Below are positions 33,217 through 41,877 of a stretch of DNA of 42,831 nucleotides, one piece after another. The notes beneath the pieces are model-generated. The model searched no databases and was not told the DNA's origin. It was given only the letters and a program-made list of their open reading frames with translations. The position numbers and the translations under genes are program-made. The number at the start of each line of letters is the position of its first letter. Position 1 is the stretch's first letter. The DNA comes from Thauera phenylacetica B4P (GTDB taxonomy: Bacteria > Pseudomonadota > Gammaproteobacteria > Burkholderiales > Rhodocyclaceae), in NCBI RefSeq assembly GCF_000310225.1, contig NZ_AMXF01000010.1, positions 1 to 42,831 on the forward strand, in the 5' to 3' direction.

Positions 33217-34812
33217 ATGTTGGTCACGCGCGAACTGCTTACCCGGATGGGGGCCTCGGCGGCGCATGCCGATCGGCACCTCGATGCGCTGAACGCGGCG
33301 ATGGCGCTGCATGGCATCGACACCGAGCTGCGCATCGCCCACTTTCTCGCGCAGGTGATGCACGAATCCGGCTGCCTGCGCCTGACCGAAGAGAACCTCA
33401 ACTATTCCGCCGAAGGCCTGCGCAGGGTCTTCCGCAAGTATTACCGCAGCGACGCCGAGGCGGCAGCCCACGCGCGCCAGCCCGAGCACATCGCCAACCG
33501 CGTCTACGCCAGCCGCATGGGCAACGGCCCGGAGTCCAGCGGCGACGGCTTCCGCTATCGTGGCCGCGGCCTCATCCAGCTCACCGGCAAGGACAACTAC
33601 CGCAGCTTCGCGCAGTGGTGCGGCGCCGACGTGGTGGCCAACCCGGACTGGGTGGCCGAGCGCTACGCGGTCGAGTCCGCGGTGTATTACTGGGATCGCA
33701 ACGCGATCAACGCGCTCGCCGATGTCGACGACCTCGGCGCGATCACGCGCCGGATCAACGGCGGCTTGATCGGATACGAGCACCGTCTCGAGCTCTTGCG
33801 CACGGCCAAGCGCACCCTGCGCGAGCTGACGGCGGCCGGCACGGTCGACACCGTCGCCCAGCCCGCGGTGCTGCAGCCCTCGCATCGTGTCGGCGCTACC
33901 CAGCTCATGCTGCGCAGCGCGCCGGTGGTCGCCGATCGCACGCGGATCGGCGTGCTGAACCAGGGCAAGGAGGTGCAGGTGCTCGGGCCCGCCGGCGAGC
34001 CCGGCTGGGTGCGCATCCGTGTGTCCCTGAGCGGGCTGCTGCGCGAGGGCGTGGTCGCCGAGCGCTATCTCAAGGCGTTGCCGACCAGCCGTGGTGCGGC
34101 AACCGTGCCCGCCGCCCCGGCGCAGGCCGCCGCGCTTCCTGCGGCACACATGCAGCAGGATCGCGCCGACATCACCCGCCGCCGCGACGGCGGTCGCGCC
34201 TATCCGCTCGGCGAAGCCGGCCGCCCCGCGCGTGCGGGCGGCGACGCGGCGAGCCTGGCGGCCTCGGTGTCGGCGATCGTCGATTACCTGGATGTGGCCA
34301 ACCCCGCCCATCTGCGCTACAAGCCGGCGGGCAGCACCACCTACTGCAACATCTACGCGACCGACCTGGCCTACCTGTGCGGCGTCTATCTGCCGCGGGT
34401 GTGGTGGACCGACCGCGCCCTGCTGCAGCTGCGCGAGGGCGCCCAGGTGGCGGTCGAATACGGCCGCACGGTACGCGAGCTCAACGCCAACTCGCTGTAC
34501 GACTGGCTCGAGGACCACGGTCCCGCCTTCGGCTGGAGGCGCGAGGTCGAGCTCACCGCGCTGCAGGCGGCGGCCAATGCCGGCCAGGTGTGCGTGATCG
34601 TCGCCCGCCGGGTGGACCTCAACCGCCCCGGCCACATCACCGCGGTGGTGCCCGAAACCGGCGACGCGAAGGCGGTGCGCAGTGCGGAGCACGAGGTGCT
34701 GCGCCCGCTCGAGTCGCAGGCCGGTACGCGCAACGTGCTGCGTGGTACACCGGCGAGCGCCTGGTGGCAGGGCAGCCGTTTCCAGGCTTTTGCGTTCTGG
34801 CGCCATCCCTGA
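33217..34812 (+). CDS. Modular cell-wall hydrolase: GH19 domain, SH3-like domain, candidate cysteine-peptidase domain
   Basis: The 531-residue product has three parts. Residues 1-200 are a GH19 (chitinase/lysozyme-type) domain: AHFLAQVMHESGCLRLTEENLNYSAEGL holds the candidate acid Glu50 and Glu58/59, followed by FRYRGRGLIQLTGKDNYRSFA. About 226-286 is an SH3-like domain (LMLRSAPVVADRTRIGVLNQGKEVQVLG). After an Ala/Pro-rich linker (290-345), the C-terminal part (350-531) has TTYCNIYATDLAYLCGVYLPRVWW (Cys377) and RPGHITAVVPE (His473), which resemble a papain/NlpC-P60-like Cys/His pair; this last assignment is inference. There is no signal peptide, so export by lysis, a phage-like holin or a secretion system would be needed. 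Phage genes were not seen nearby. The start at 33217 has an AGGGAG in front. Confidence 0.8.
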   Translation: MLVTRELLTRMGASAAHADRHLDALNAAMALHGIDTELRIAHFLAQVMHESGCLRLTEENLNYSAEGLRRVFRKYYRSDAEAAAHARQPEHIANRVYASRMGNGPESSGDGFRYRGRGLIQLTGKDNYRSFAQWCGADVVANPDWVAERYAVESAVYYWDRNAINALADVDDLGAITRRINGGLIGYEHRLELLRTAKRTLRELTAAGTVDTVAQPAVLQPSHRVGATQLMLRSAPVVADRTRIGVLNQGKEVQVLGPAGEPGWVRIRVSLSGLLREGVVAERYLKALPTSRGAATVPAAPAQAAALPAAHMQQDRADITRRRDGGRAYPLGEAGRPARAGGDAASLAASVSAIVDYLDVANPAHLRYKPAGSTTYCNIYATDLAYLCGVYLPRVWWTDRALLQLREGAQVAVEYGRTVRELNANSLYDWLEDHGPAFGWRREVELTALQAAANAGQVCVIVARRVDLNRPGHITAVVPETGDAKAVRSAEHEVLRPLESQAGTRNVLRGTPASAWWQGSRFQAFAFWRHP

Positions 34813-34998
34813 GGCGCGGCCGCCGTAGCGCAGACCTGCATTGATCGGCGCGCGCCGGGATGACGTGGGTATGGCCTCGTTGCAGTGCCCAGGCTGCACG
34901 ATACATCCAGTCTGCCGCCGTGTATGGTTGGGGGGTCGCCGTTCGGGCCCTGTGCGGGGCCGGATCCACCGTCCCTCTCCGAATGCCCCGAGTTCCGG

Positions 34999-37014
34999 AT
35001 GCTTCCCCGCGTCCAACTGCACGTCCTCATCCTGCTGGTGTTCTCCGTTGTCGCCGTCGTCGCGCTGCAGCGCATGCGCATGCCCTCCAGCCTGGGCTAT
35101 CTGCTGGTTGGTGCGCTCGTCGGGCCGCACGCGTTCGGACTTGTACCCGATGTCGAGCACAACCGCGTGCTGGCCGAATTCGGCATCGTCTTCCTGCTGT
35201 TCACGATCGGGCTGAACTTCTCGTTGCCGCAGATCCTTGCCATGCGCAACCTGGTGTTCGGCCTCGGCACCGCCCAGGTCGGCTTCACCACCATCGTGGT
35301 CGGCGTCGGTGCCTGGCTGCTCGGCCATGCGCCGGAGACGGGCTTCGTGATCGGTGCGGTGGTGGCGCAGTCCTCGACCACGATCATCAGCAAGCAGTTG
35401 ATCGAACAGGGCGAGGACCAGAGTCGGCACGGCAGGCTCGGGGTCGCGATGTCCGTGTTTCAGGAGATCACCGCCGTCCCCTTCGTGGTGGTCATTCCGG
35501 TGCTCGGCATGGCCTCGGGGTCGGTCGCGGCGCCGCTCGGGCTGGCCCTGTTGAAGGCGGGCGCGGCCTTCGTGCTGGTCTTCCTGGCCGGACGCTGGAT
35601 GCTGCGGCCGCTGTTTCACGAAGTCGCGGGGCGGCGCTCGGCCGAACTGTTCACGCTGACCGTGCTGCTGGTGAGCCTGGTCGCCGCGGCGATCACGCAG
35701 AGCCTCGGCCTGTCGATGGCGCTGGGTGCCTTTCTGGCCGGCATGATGCTGGGCGAGACCGAGTTCCGCCACCAGATCGAATCGACCATCCGGCCGATTC
35801 GCGATGTGCTGCTCGGCCTGTTCTTCGTCACCATCGGCATGCTGCTCGACGTCTCGGCGCTGCCCGAGATCTGGCACCTGGCGCTGGCGGGTGCGGTCGC
35901 CATGCTGGTTGCGAAGGCGGTGCTGGTCTTCTTCATCGTCCATTCCGCGGGGGTCAACCGGGCGACGGCGGTGCGCACCGGCGCGGTGCTGGCGGTGGGT
36001 GGCGAGTTCGGCTTCGCCTTGCTGGCGATTGCGCTCGACAGCCAGGTGCTGGCTTCCGATGTGGCGCAGGTGGTGCTGATGGCGGTCCTGTTCCGCATGC
36101 TGATCGCCCCCTTCCTCATCCGCTACAACGCGGCCTTCGCCAGTCGCCTGGTGCGGCGACCGGTGCTGGCCACCAATGGGGTGGCGCATGCCGGGGACGC
36201 GCCGCCCGGCCAGCGTGGCCACGTGGTCATCTGCGGCTATGGTCGGATCGGTCAGAACCTCGCGCGTTTTCTGGAAGTGGAGCGGATTCCCTTCATCGCC
36301 CTCGACATGGATCCGGCGCGGGTGCGCGACGCCCATGCCGCAGGCATGCCTGTGTTTTATGGGGACGCTTCCGAGCGCGACATCCTGGAGGCGGTCGGGG
36401 CAGACCATGCGCGGCTGATCGTGATCTCGCACGACGACCTCGGTGCGGCACGCAAGGTGCTGCAGCAGGTGCGCGCGAGTCGCTGGCCGGTGAAGGTCAT
36501 GGTGCGTACCCGCGACGAGGCCCCGCTCGCCGAACTGCTCGAACTCGGCGCGACCGAGGTGGTGGCCGAGACGGTGGAGGCCAGCCTGATGATCGCCGCC
36601 CATGTGCTGCTCATGGCGGATGTGCCGACGCCGCGTGTGCTGCGCCGCATTCGCGCGGCGCAGGCCAACCGTTACCAGCACCTGCACGAGCTCTACCGTT
36701 CGGACGAACCCGCGCTGGGCGAGGCGGATCAGGATCCGGGCCAGGATCGGCTGCATGCGGTCGAAGTCGTCGCCGGCTCGGCCGCGCTCGGACAACTGCT
36801 CGGCGCGCTGGCGCTCGGCGACTGCCGGCTGCAGGCGCTGGTGCGGGCGGGCGAGCGCATGCTCCACCCCTCGCCCGGCCTGAAGCTCGAAGCGGGCGAT
36901 ACGCTCGTGCTGTTCGGTACGCCGGACAGCCTCGGCAAGGCCGAAGCATCCTTGCTGGCGCGGGTGGCATCGACCGAGCCCGAATCCGCCCCGATGCGGG
37001 AAGACACCCAATGA
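34999..37014 (+). CDS. Kef-type potassium/cation:proton antiporter with an RCK domain
   Basis: The 671-residue product has an N-terminal CPA2 antiporter domain of about twelve membrane segments (LHVLILLVFSVVAVVALQRM to about residue 385; typical text is PSSLGYLLVGALVGPHAFGLV, TIGLNFSLPQI, SLGLSMALGAFLAGMMLGETEFRHQIE, GLFFVTIGMLLDV). A RCK/TrkA-N NAD-binding domain follows (HVVICGYGRIGQNLARFLEVERIPFIALDMDP, about 410-530), then a C-terminal TrkA-C domain that ends with LKLEAGDTLVLFGTPDSL. The layout resembles YbaL/KefB-type proteins. I chose the ATG at 34999 because it directly precedes the first membrane segment; the upstream frame carries no plausible protein. The tandem universal stress protein follows 16 bases later, so ion balance and stress response may be linked. 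Ion specificity is not proven. Confidence 0.93.
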   Translation: MLPRVQLHVLILLVFSVVAVVALQRMRMPSSLGYLLVGALVGPHAFGLVPDVEHNRVLAEFGIVFLLFTIGLNFSLPQILAMRNLVFGLGTAQVGFTTIVVGVGAWLLGHAPETGFVIGAVVAQSSTTIISKQLIEQGEDQSRHGRLGVAMSVFQEITAVPFVVVIPVLGMASGSVAAPLGLALLKAGAAFVLVFLAGRWMLRPLFHEVAGRRSAELFTLTVLLVSLVAAAITQSLGLSMALGAFLAGMMLGETEFRHQIESTIRPIRDVLLGLFFVTIGMLLDVSALPEIWHLALAGAVAMLVAKAVLVFFIVHSAGVNRATAVRTGAVLAVGGEFGFALLAIALDSQVLASDVAQVVLMAVLFRMLIAPFLIRYNAAFASRLVRRPVLATNGVAHAGDAPPGQRGHVVICGYGRIGQNLARFLEVERIPFIALDMDPARVRDAHAAGMPVFYGDASERDILEAVGADHARLIVISHDDLGAARKVLQQVRASRWPVKVMVRTRDEAPLAELLELGATEVVAETVEASLMIAAHVLLMADVPTPRVLRRIRAAQANRYQHLHELYRSDEPALGEADQDPGQDRLHAVEVVAGSAALGQLLGALALGDCRLQALVRAGERMLHPSPGLKLEAGDTLVLFGTPDSLGKAEASLLARVASTEPESAPMREDTQ

Positions 37015-37030
37015 CGAGAGGAGGTCGGCA

Positions 37031-37915
37031 ATGACACGGATCGACAGCGTATTGGCCCTGACCGATTTCTCCGCGCCCGCGCGCCATGCAGCCGAGCGCG
37101 CCGCCATGGTTGCGCGCGACACCGCAGCCGCGCTCGATCTGCTGCACATCCAGGTGCCGGGCGCGCTCGATCGGCTGCGTGCCGCATTCACCGGCCTGCC
37201 CGCCAATTTCGAGCAGACGCTGGTCGATGAGGCGCGCCGCGAACTTCACGAACTCGCCACCCGGGTGCAGGCCCGGCACGCCATCACGCCCGGCACCCAC
37301 CTCGCGTCGGGGCCACTGCTGGCCGAACTGATCGCCTTCGCCGACGTGCGCAATCCCGATCTTCTGGTGTTGGGCGCGCGCGGCAGCAGCCATCTGCGCC
37401 ACCGGCTGCTCGGCTCGACGGCCGAGCGCATGGTGCGCACCACCCGGCGTCCGCTGCTGGTCGTCAAGGGCATGGCGCACGAGCCGTATCGCCGGGTGCT
37501 GGTGGCGGTCGATTTCTCGGCCCATTCGCGCCCGGCGATCGCGCTCGCGCGGGCGATCGCGCCCGGCGCCACGCTGTTGCTGCTGCACGCCTTCGAGGTC
37601 CCCTTCGAGGGCAAGCTGATCCAGGCCGGTATCGACACGGCGGAGATCGAGCACTATCGGCAGCTGACATCGCAGCAGCACCGCGCCCGCCTGGTTGATC
37701 TTGCGCGTGAGGTCGGGCTGGACGACGCGGACTGGTTGCCACGCGTGCTGGTCGGGGCGCCGCGGCACAACATCCTCGAGCAGGAGCAGGAAGGCGACTG
37801 CGACCTGATCGTGGTCGGCAAGCATGGCGAGAGCACGCTCGAGGACCTGATCCTGGGCTGCGTCACCAAGCAGGTGCTGACCGAGGCGCAGGCTGACGTG
37901 CTGGTGGCGGTCTAG
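37031..37915 (+). CDS. Tandem universal stress protein (two UspA domains)
   Basis: The 294-residue product has two Usp domains. Domain 1 (about residues 1-150) starts VLALTDFSAPARHAAERAA and has the nucleotide-loop motif GARGSSHLRHRLLGSTAERMVRTTRRPLLVV. Domain 2 (from about 155) starts RRVLVAVDFSAHSRPAIALARAIAPGATLLLLHAFE and ends with the variant VVGKHGESTLEDLILGCVTKQVLTEAQADVLVAV. Tandem Usp proteins bind ATP or other nucleotides and affect stress survival. GAGGAGG eight bases ahead of the ATG supports the start. It is very likely cotranscribed with the Kef-type gene. In domain 2 the G-2X-G-9X-G-S/T loop is degenerate (G-K-H-G, then GC), so nucleotide binding there is less sure. Confidence 0.92.
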   Translation: MTRIDSVLALTDFSAPARHAAERAAMVARDTAAALDLLHIQVPGALDRLRAAFTGLPANFEQTLVDEARRELHELATRVQARHAITPGTHLASGPLLAELIAFADVRNPDLLVLGARGSSHLRHRLLGSTAERMVRTTRRPLLVVKGMAHEPYRRVLVAVDFSAHSRPAIALARAIAPGATLLLLHAFEVPFEGKLIQAGIDTAEIEHYRQLTSQQHRARLVDLAREVGLDDADWLPRVLVGAPRHNILEQEQEGDCDLIVVGKHGESTLEDLILGCVTKQVLTEAQADVLVAV

Positions 37916-37953
37916 GCGCCCCCTGGTGGGGCGCCGGCGTTACGTGCTGGGGT

Positions 37954-39030
37954 TTATGCGCCTGCGGCCAGGGTTGGATAGTCGGTGTACCCGTGCGGTC
38001 CCGGTGTGTAGAAGGTCGCCGGATCCGGCGCGTTGAGCGCGGCGTTGCGGCGGATGCGCTCGGGCAGGTCGGGGTTGGCGAGGAAGGCGGTGCCGAAGGC
38101 GACCGCGTCGAGCTTGCCGGCGGCGATCGCGGCGTTGGCCTCGTCGGCCTTGTAGCCCATGTTGCCGATCAGCACGCCGCGGTAGGCGGCGCGCACCGGC
38201 GTCACCACGTCGCCTTGCTGCTTGCCGAAGAAGTCGCCGCGCATCAGGTGCAGGTAGGCGAGGCGGTAGTCGTTGAGGCAGCCGGCGAGCCATTCGACGA
38301 GGCCCACAGGGTCGCTGTCGACCATGTCGTTGTAGCTGTTGAGCGGTGACAGGCGCACGCCGACGCGGCCGCTGCCCCACACCTTGCACACCGCCTCGAG
38401 CACCTCGAACAGCAGGCGGGCGCGGTGCTCGCGCGGGCCGCCGTAGGGGCCGCCGCGCTGGTTGCTGCCGTCACGCAGGAACTCGTCGAGCAGGTAGCCG
38501 TTGGCGCCGTGCACCTCCACGCCGTCGAAGCCGGCGGCGCGGGCGTTCTCGGCGGCGCGCGCGAAGCCGGCGACGATGGCCGGCAGCTCGTCGTCGCGCA
38601 GCTCGCGCGGCACCACGTAGGGCTGCTTGCCCTTGGGCGTATGCACCTCGTCGCCGGTGATCGCGAGCGCGCTCGGCGCCACCGGCTGGCGGCCGTCGTT
38701 GAGCAGCGGGTGGCAGGCGCGGCCGCCGTGCCAGACCTGCAGCACGATGCGCCCGCCGGCGGCGTGCACCGCATCGGTGACCTTCTTCCAGCCCGCGATC
38801 TGGGCCTCGGAGTGGATGCCGGGCTCGTGCCAGAACGCGGAGTTGCCCTCCATCGCCATCGTCGCCTCGGCGATCAGCAGGCCGGCGCTGGCGCGCTGGG
38901 CGTAGTGGGTGGCCATCAATTCGCCGGGCACGTGGCCGGCTTCGGCGCGGCAGCGCGTGAGCGGGGCCATCAGGATGCGGTTGGGCAGGGCGAGCTCGCC
39001 GGCCTGGAGCGGGGTGAAGAGATCGGTCAT
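37954..39030 (-). CDS. nemA: NemA-like N-ethylmaleimide/alkene reductase (old yellow enzyme)
   Basis: Old yellow enzymes are FMN proteins that reduce activated C=C bonds, maleimides, nitro compounds and nitrate esters with NAD(P)H. The 358-residue product has the OYE signatures TDLFTPLQAGELALPNRILMAPLTRCRA, VLQVWHGGRACHP (FMN/substrate region), EVHGANGYLLDEFLRDGSNQRGGPYGG (His-Gly-Ala-Asn site with the conserved Tyr) and GNMGYKADEANAAIAAGKLDAVAFGTAFLANPDLP. Length matches E. coli NemA (365). The ATG at 39028-39030 overlaps the stop of the pyruvyl-transferase gene in an ATGA arrangement, so it is the last gene of the Fet-type operon. The substrate in this organism is unknown; electrophile detoxification is the usual role. 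Confidence 0.92.
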   Translation of the reverse strand: MTDLFTPLQAGELALPNRILMAPLTRCRAEAGHVPGELMATHYAQRASAGLLIAEATMAMEGNSAFWHEPGIHSEAQIAGWKKVTDAVHAAGGRIVLQVWHGGRACHPLLNDGRQPVAPSALAITGDEVHTPKGKQPYVVPRELRDDELPAIVAGFARAAENARAAGFDGVEVHGANGYLLDEFLRDGSNQRGGPYGGPREHRARLLFEVLEAVCKVWGSGRVGVRLSPLNSYNDMVDSDPVGLVEWLAGCLNDYRLAYLHLMRGDFFGKQQGDVVTPVRAAYRGVLIGNMGYKADEANAAIAAGKLDAVAFGTAFLANPDLPERIRRNAALNAPDPATFYTPGPHGYTDYPTLAAGA

Positions 39031-40400
39031 GGGGTCTTGTCCTCGGGGTCGAGCGGATCGAAAAGGTGTGCGAATGCGCTGCGCGCCGCAGCCTCGGCGA
39101 GGTCGGCGAGCTGCGCGGCGTGCGCCTCGCGTTGGCCAGGCGCTGGCTCCATCACGGAGCGGGCGAGCGCGCGGAGGTTCCCCGGCGCGGCCAGGTGATG
39201 GCGTTGCGGCGGGTACCAGGTGTCGAGCCAGGCGCGCAGCTTGGCGGCCTGCGCCGTGCCGCAGGCGATGCTGATGGCGGGGCGCGCGAAGGCGTCGGCG
39301 ACGATGCGTGCGTGCAGGCTGCTCGCGCAGCATAGCGCGGCGCTCGCGATCAGCGCGCACAGGTCGAGGAGGTGGCGGGACTCGGCCACCACCGCGGATG
39401 CCGCGTCGGGCAGGCGGCGGCGCAGGCGCTGCAGCGGTTCCGGGTCGTCGTGCCAGGGTGCGCGTCCGGCGCAGAACAGCACGACGCCCAGACCGTGCGC
39501 GCGGGAGATCGCGGCAAGGTCGTCCGCGAGCGCGGCGAGGGTGGTGTCGTCGCCGAGTTCTGCCGCGAGCTGCACCGCCACGTAGCCCTGTGCGAACCGC
39601 GCCCGCAGCACCGCGGGTTCGCCCAACGCGGCGTGGCGTGCCACCTCGGCGCCGAGCAGGCGCTCGACCAGTACCGCCGGGTCGGGGACGAGTTCGGCTT
39701 CGATGCCCGCCGCGGCGAGTGCGTCGCGAGTGCGCCGGTCGCGCACCTGGACGCAGGCGGCCGCGCGCAGTTCGTCGAGGGCCTCGGCACGCAGCGCCGC
39801 GGGCAGGCTCGCGAAGTCGACGCCGCCGATGCCGGTGTGCACGATGCGGGTGCCGGGCGGCAAGGCGGCATGCGGGGCGAGGTAGGGCAGCCCGAGTACG
39901 TTGCCGAGCACGCCGCGTGCCCAGGCCTCGCGCGCGCTCGGGTCGCGGTCGTGCAGCGCGATCGCGTGTGCGGCGCCGGTGGCGTCGAGCAGCATCACCG
40001 CCGCCTCCCCGGCGCTGCAGCCGAGGATCTCGCCGCCCACCTGGAGCAGCGCGGGGGGCGATGCGGGCGGCCATGCGGGTGCCCCCTCGCGCGGGGCGGG
40101 ATTCCATTCCCGGGCGAGTTCGGCGAGCACCTGAACGCGGGCACCGCCGTCCGTCCTCAGGTCGCGCGCGGCGAGGCCCGCGAAGCGCACTTCCCGCCCG
40201 GGCAGCAGGCGTGTGGCCAGCTCGGCGGCAATGCGCCCGAGCAGCAGGTCGCCGAGGTTGTGGCGGTCGAAGGCGCCGAAGAGGAGGAGCGCGGAGCGTC
40301 GGGCGCCGGCATCGGCGGTTTCCATGGCGGCGACACCGGTCGGCGCGACGTGCGTGCCGGCGACGCCTGCGGCCGTCGAGGCGGGGGCGGCCGGGCTCAT
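39027..40400 (-). CDS. Polysaccharide pyruvyl transferase family protein
   Basis: The 457-residue product has the PF04230 pattern. The N-terminal part reads RSALLLFGAFDRHNLGDLLLGRIAAELATRLLPG (nucleotide-sugar-like fold). The middle has TRIVHTGIGGVDFASLPAALRAEALDELRAAACVQVRDRRTRDALAAAGIEAELVPDPAV, and the C-terminal part has the family hallmark LIASAALCCASSLHARIVADAFARPAISI. Family members attach pyruvate ketals to surface sugars. The ATG at 40398-40400 has GGGGA about ten bases ahead; a later ATG at 40325 lacks a site. It lies 14 bases after the FetB-like gene and its end overlaps the nemA start. A direct link between these functions is not known to me. Confidence 0.82.
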   Translation of the reverse strand: MSPAAPASTAAGVAGTHVAPTGVAAMETADAGARRSALLLFGAFDRHNLGDLLLGRIAAELATRLLPGREVRFAGLAARDLRTDGGARVQVLAELAREWNPAPREGAPAWPPASPPALLQVGGEILGCSAGEAAVMLLDATGAAHAIALHDRDPSAREAWARGVLGNVLGLPYLAPHAALPPGTRIVHTGIGGVDFASLPAALRAEALDELRAAACVQVRDRRTRDALAAAGIEAELVPDPAVLVERLLGAEVARHAALGEPAVLRARFAQGYVAVQLAAELGDDTTLAALADDLAAISRAHGLGVVLFCAGRAPWHDDPEPLQRLRRRLPDAASAVVAESRHLLDLCALIASAALCCASSLHARIVADAFARPAISIACGTAQAAKLRAWLDTWYPPQRHHLAAPGNLRALARSVMEPAPGQREAHAAQLADLAEAAARSAFAHLFDPLDPEDKTP

Positions 40401-40414
40401 CCTGCGCGTCCCCG

Positions 40415-41215
40415 TCAATCCGCGCTGGTGTGCAGGCGGTCGAGGCGCAGGCGCTGGCGCTCGTCGAACAGCCGGCGTGCGCCCAGGCTCACCGCCACCA
40501 CGGTGCCGAAGCCGGTGCCGCCGGCGATCAGGAACATCACCAGGATCTGGTACTTCACCGCCTCCACCGGCGGCGTGCCGGCGAGGATCTGGCCGGTCAT
40601 CATGCCGGGCAGGCTGACGATGCCGGCCGCGGCCATGGCGTTGATGATCGGGATCATGCCGACGCGGATCGCCTCGCGCCGGGTGTCGGCGATGGTCTCG
40701 TCCCAGTCCTGGCCGAGCGCGAGCCGGGCCTCGAGCACCGCGCGTCGCGTGCTCGCCTCGTGGGTCAGGCGGTCCAGCCCGAGGGCGATGCCGTTCATGG
40801 TGTTGCCCAGCACCATGCCGAGCAGCGGGATCGCGTACTGCGGCGTGTACCAGGGCGTGTTGCCGATCACCACCAGCAGCGCCAGCACGCTCACGGTGAA
40901 GGAGGACACGAACATCGACAGCGTGCCCAGCCCGAAGCCCCACCACCCGACGAAGCGGCGCTTCTGCCGTGCCATCACCTCGCGCCCGGCGGCGGTGATC
41001 ATCACCGCGGCCATCGCCGCGACCCACAGGAAGTGCACGTTGTCGAACAGCAGCTTGAGCACCAGGCCGATCAGCAGCAGCTGGATCGTCGTGCGCGCCG
41101 CCGACACCACCAGGCGCTGCCCGATCCCCAGCCCGAGGCGCAGCGACACGCCGGCGAGCGCGAGGATCAGCAGCGCGGCGAGCGCGAGGTCGAGGACCGT
41201 GAGCTCGATCACCAT
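40415..41215 (-). CDS. fetB: FetB-like iron/metal exporter permease
   Basis: The 266-residue product belongs to the FetB (YbbM, UPF0014) family. It has about seven hydrophobic segments (for example ALAALLILALAGVSLRLGLGIGQRLVVSAARTTIQLLLIGLVLKLLF) and family text NTPWYTPQYAIPLLGMVLGNTMNGIALGLDRL, RREAIRVGMIPIINAMAAAGIVSLPGMMTGQILAGTPPVEAVKYQILVMFLIAGGTGFGTV. FetAB in E. coli exports iron and raises peroxide resistance. The ATG at 41213-41215 overlaps the fetA stop by seven bases. Length fits E. coli FetB (259). The gene symbol is by homology; the metal is not shown by sequence. Confidence 0.9.
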   Translation of the reverse strand: MVIELTVLDLALAALLILALAGVSLRLGLGIGQRLVVSAARTTIQLLLIGLVLKLLFDNVHFLWVAAMAAVMITAAGREVMARQKRRFVGWWGFGLGTLSMFVSSFTVSVLALLVVIGNTPWYTPQYAIPLLGMVLGNTMNGIALGLDRLTHEASTRRAVLEARLALGQDWDETIADTRREAIRVGMIPIINAMAAAGIVSLPGMMTGQILAGTPPVEAVKYQILVMFLIAGGTGFGTVVAVSLGARRLFDERQRLRLDRLHTSAD

Positions 41216-41877
41216 GCCGCGTCCCCTGCGCCAAGAGACCTGGCGTGGCCGACGCTTGCGGCCTCGCCTCCGTCTTCTTCGCCTTCCTCGACCAGCCGAT
41301 CGTCCTCGAGCACGAAGCGGCGCTGCGCCACCCGCGCGGCCTGGCGCGGGTCGTGGCTGACCCACAGCAGCGCGGCGGCGTGCTCGCGCCGGTAGTCGCC
41401 GAGCAGGGCCTCGACGCGGGCGGTGCTGTCCTCGTCGAGGTTGCCGGTGGGTTCGTCGAGCAGCAGCACCGCGGGCTGCTGCATCAGCGTGCGCAGCAGG
41501 GCGAGGCGCTGGCGCTCGCCGGTGGAGCAGCGCGCCACCTGCCAACCGAGCGCGTCGGCGGGCAGGCCCAGGCGGTCCAGCCAGGCGGGCGTGCAGCCGC
41601 CGGGGAAGTGCTCGCCCACGCGGTCGGCCCACCACTGGCCCTCGGCCATCACCAGCGCCACTTGGCGCCGCCAGGCCGGCCCCGGCATGGACGCGCACGC
41701 GCGCCCGTCCAGCACGGCCGCGCCGGCGTGCGGGTCGAGGTCGGCGATCGCGCGCAGCAGCAAGGACTTGCCGCTACCCGAGGCGCCGCGGATGCAGACG
41801 CATTCGCCGGCGGCGATGTCGAGGTCGATCGGGCCGACGTGGCGAGTGCGGAGCTGTTGCAGGGAGAGGGTGGGCAT
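41209..41877 (-). CDS. fetA: FetA-like ABC transporter ATPase with a degenerate signature motif
   Basis: The 222-residue product has Walker A GASGSGKS (residues 31-38), Walker B AVLLLDEPTGNLDE and the switch His in WVSHDPRQ, so ATP use is expected. The ABC signature is CSTGERQRLALLR instead of the usual LSGGQ. The conserved aspartate after Walker B and the Q-loop region (LVMAEGQWWADRVGEHF) are present. FetA-type ATPases drive the FetB permease; FetAB protect E. coli against iron-driven oxidative stress. The ATG at 41875-41877 begins MPTLSLQQLRTRHVGPIDLDIAAGECVCIRGASGSGKS, the family start; no good Shine-Dalgarno is seen. It is the first gene of the four-gene - strand operon ending in nemA. 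Confidence 0.88.
   Translation of the reverse strand: MPTLSLQQLRTRHVGPIDLDIAAGECVCIRGASGSGKSLLLRAIADLDPHAGAAVLDGRACASMPGPAWRRQVALVMAEGQWWADRVGEHFPGGCTPAWLDRLGLPADALGWQVARCSTGERQRLALLRTLMQQPAVLLLDEPTGNLDEDSTARVEALLGDYRREHAAALLWVSHDPRQAARVAQRRFVLEDDRLVEEGEEDGGEAASVGHARSLGAGDAAW

Noticed and set aside
33217-34812. Part of a prophage
   Set aside because: No capsid, portal, holin, integrase or attachment-site repeats were seen in the flanks; neighbours are chromosomal transport genes.
33088-37206. A 1372-codon open frame on the - strand opposite the wall hydrolase and Kef genes
   Set aside because: It lies antisense to two clear genes, has the low-complexity His/Gln/Arg/Asp content typical of mirror frames in GC-rich DNA, and shows no domain.
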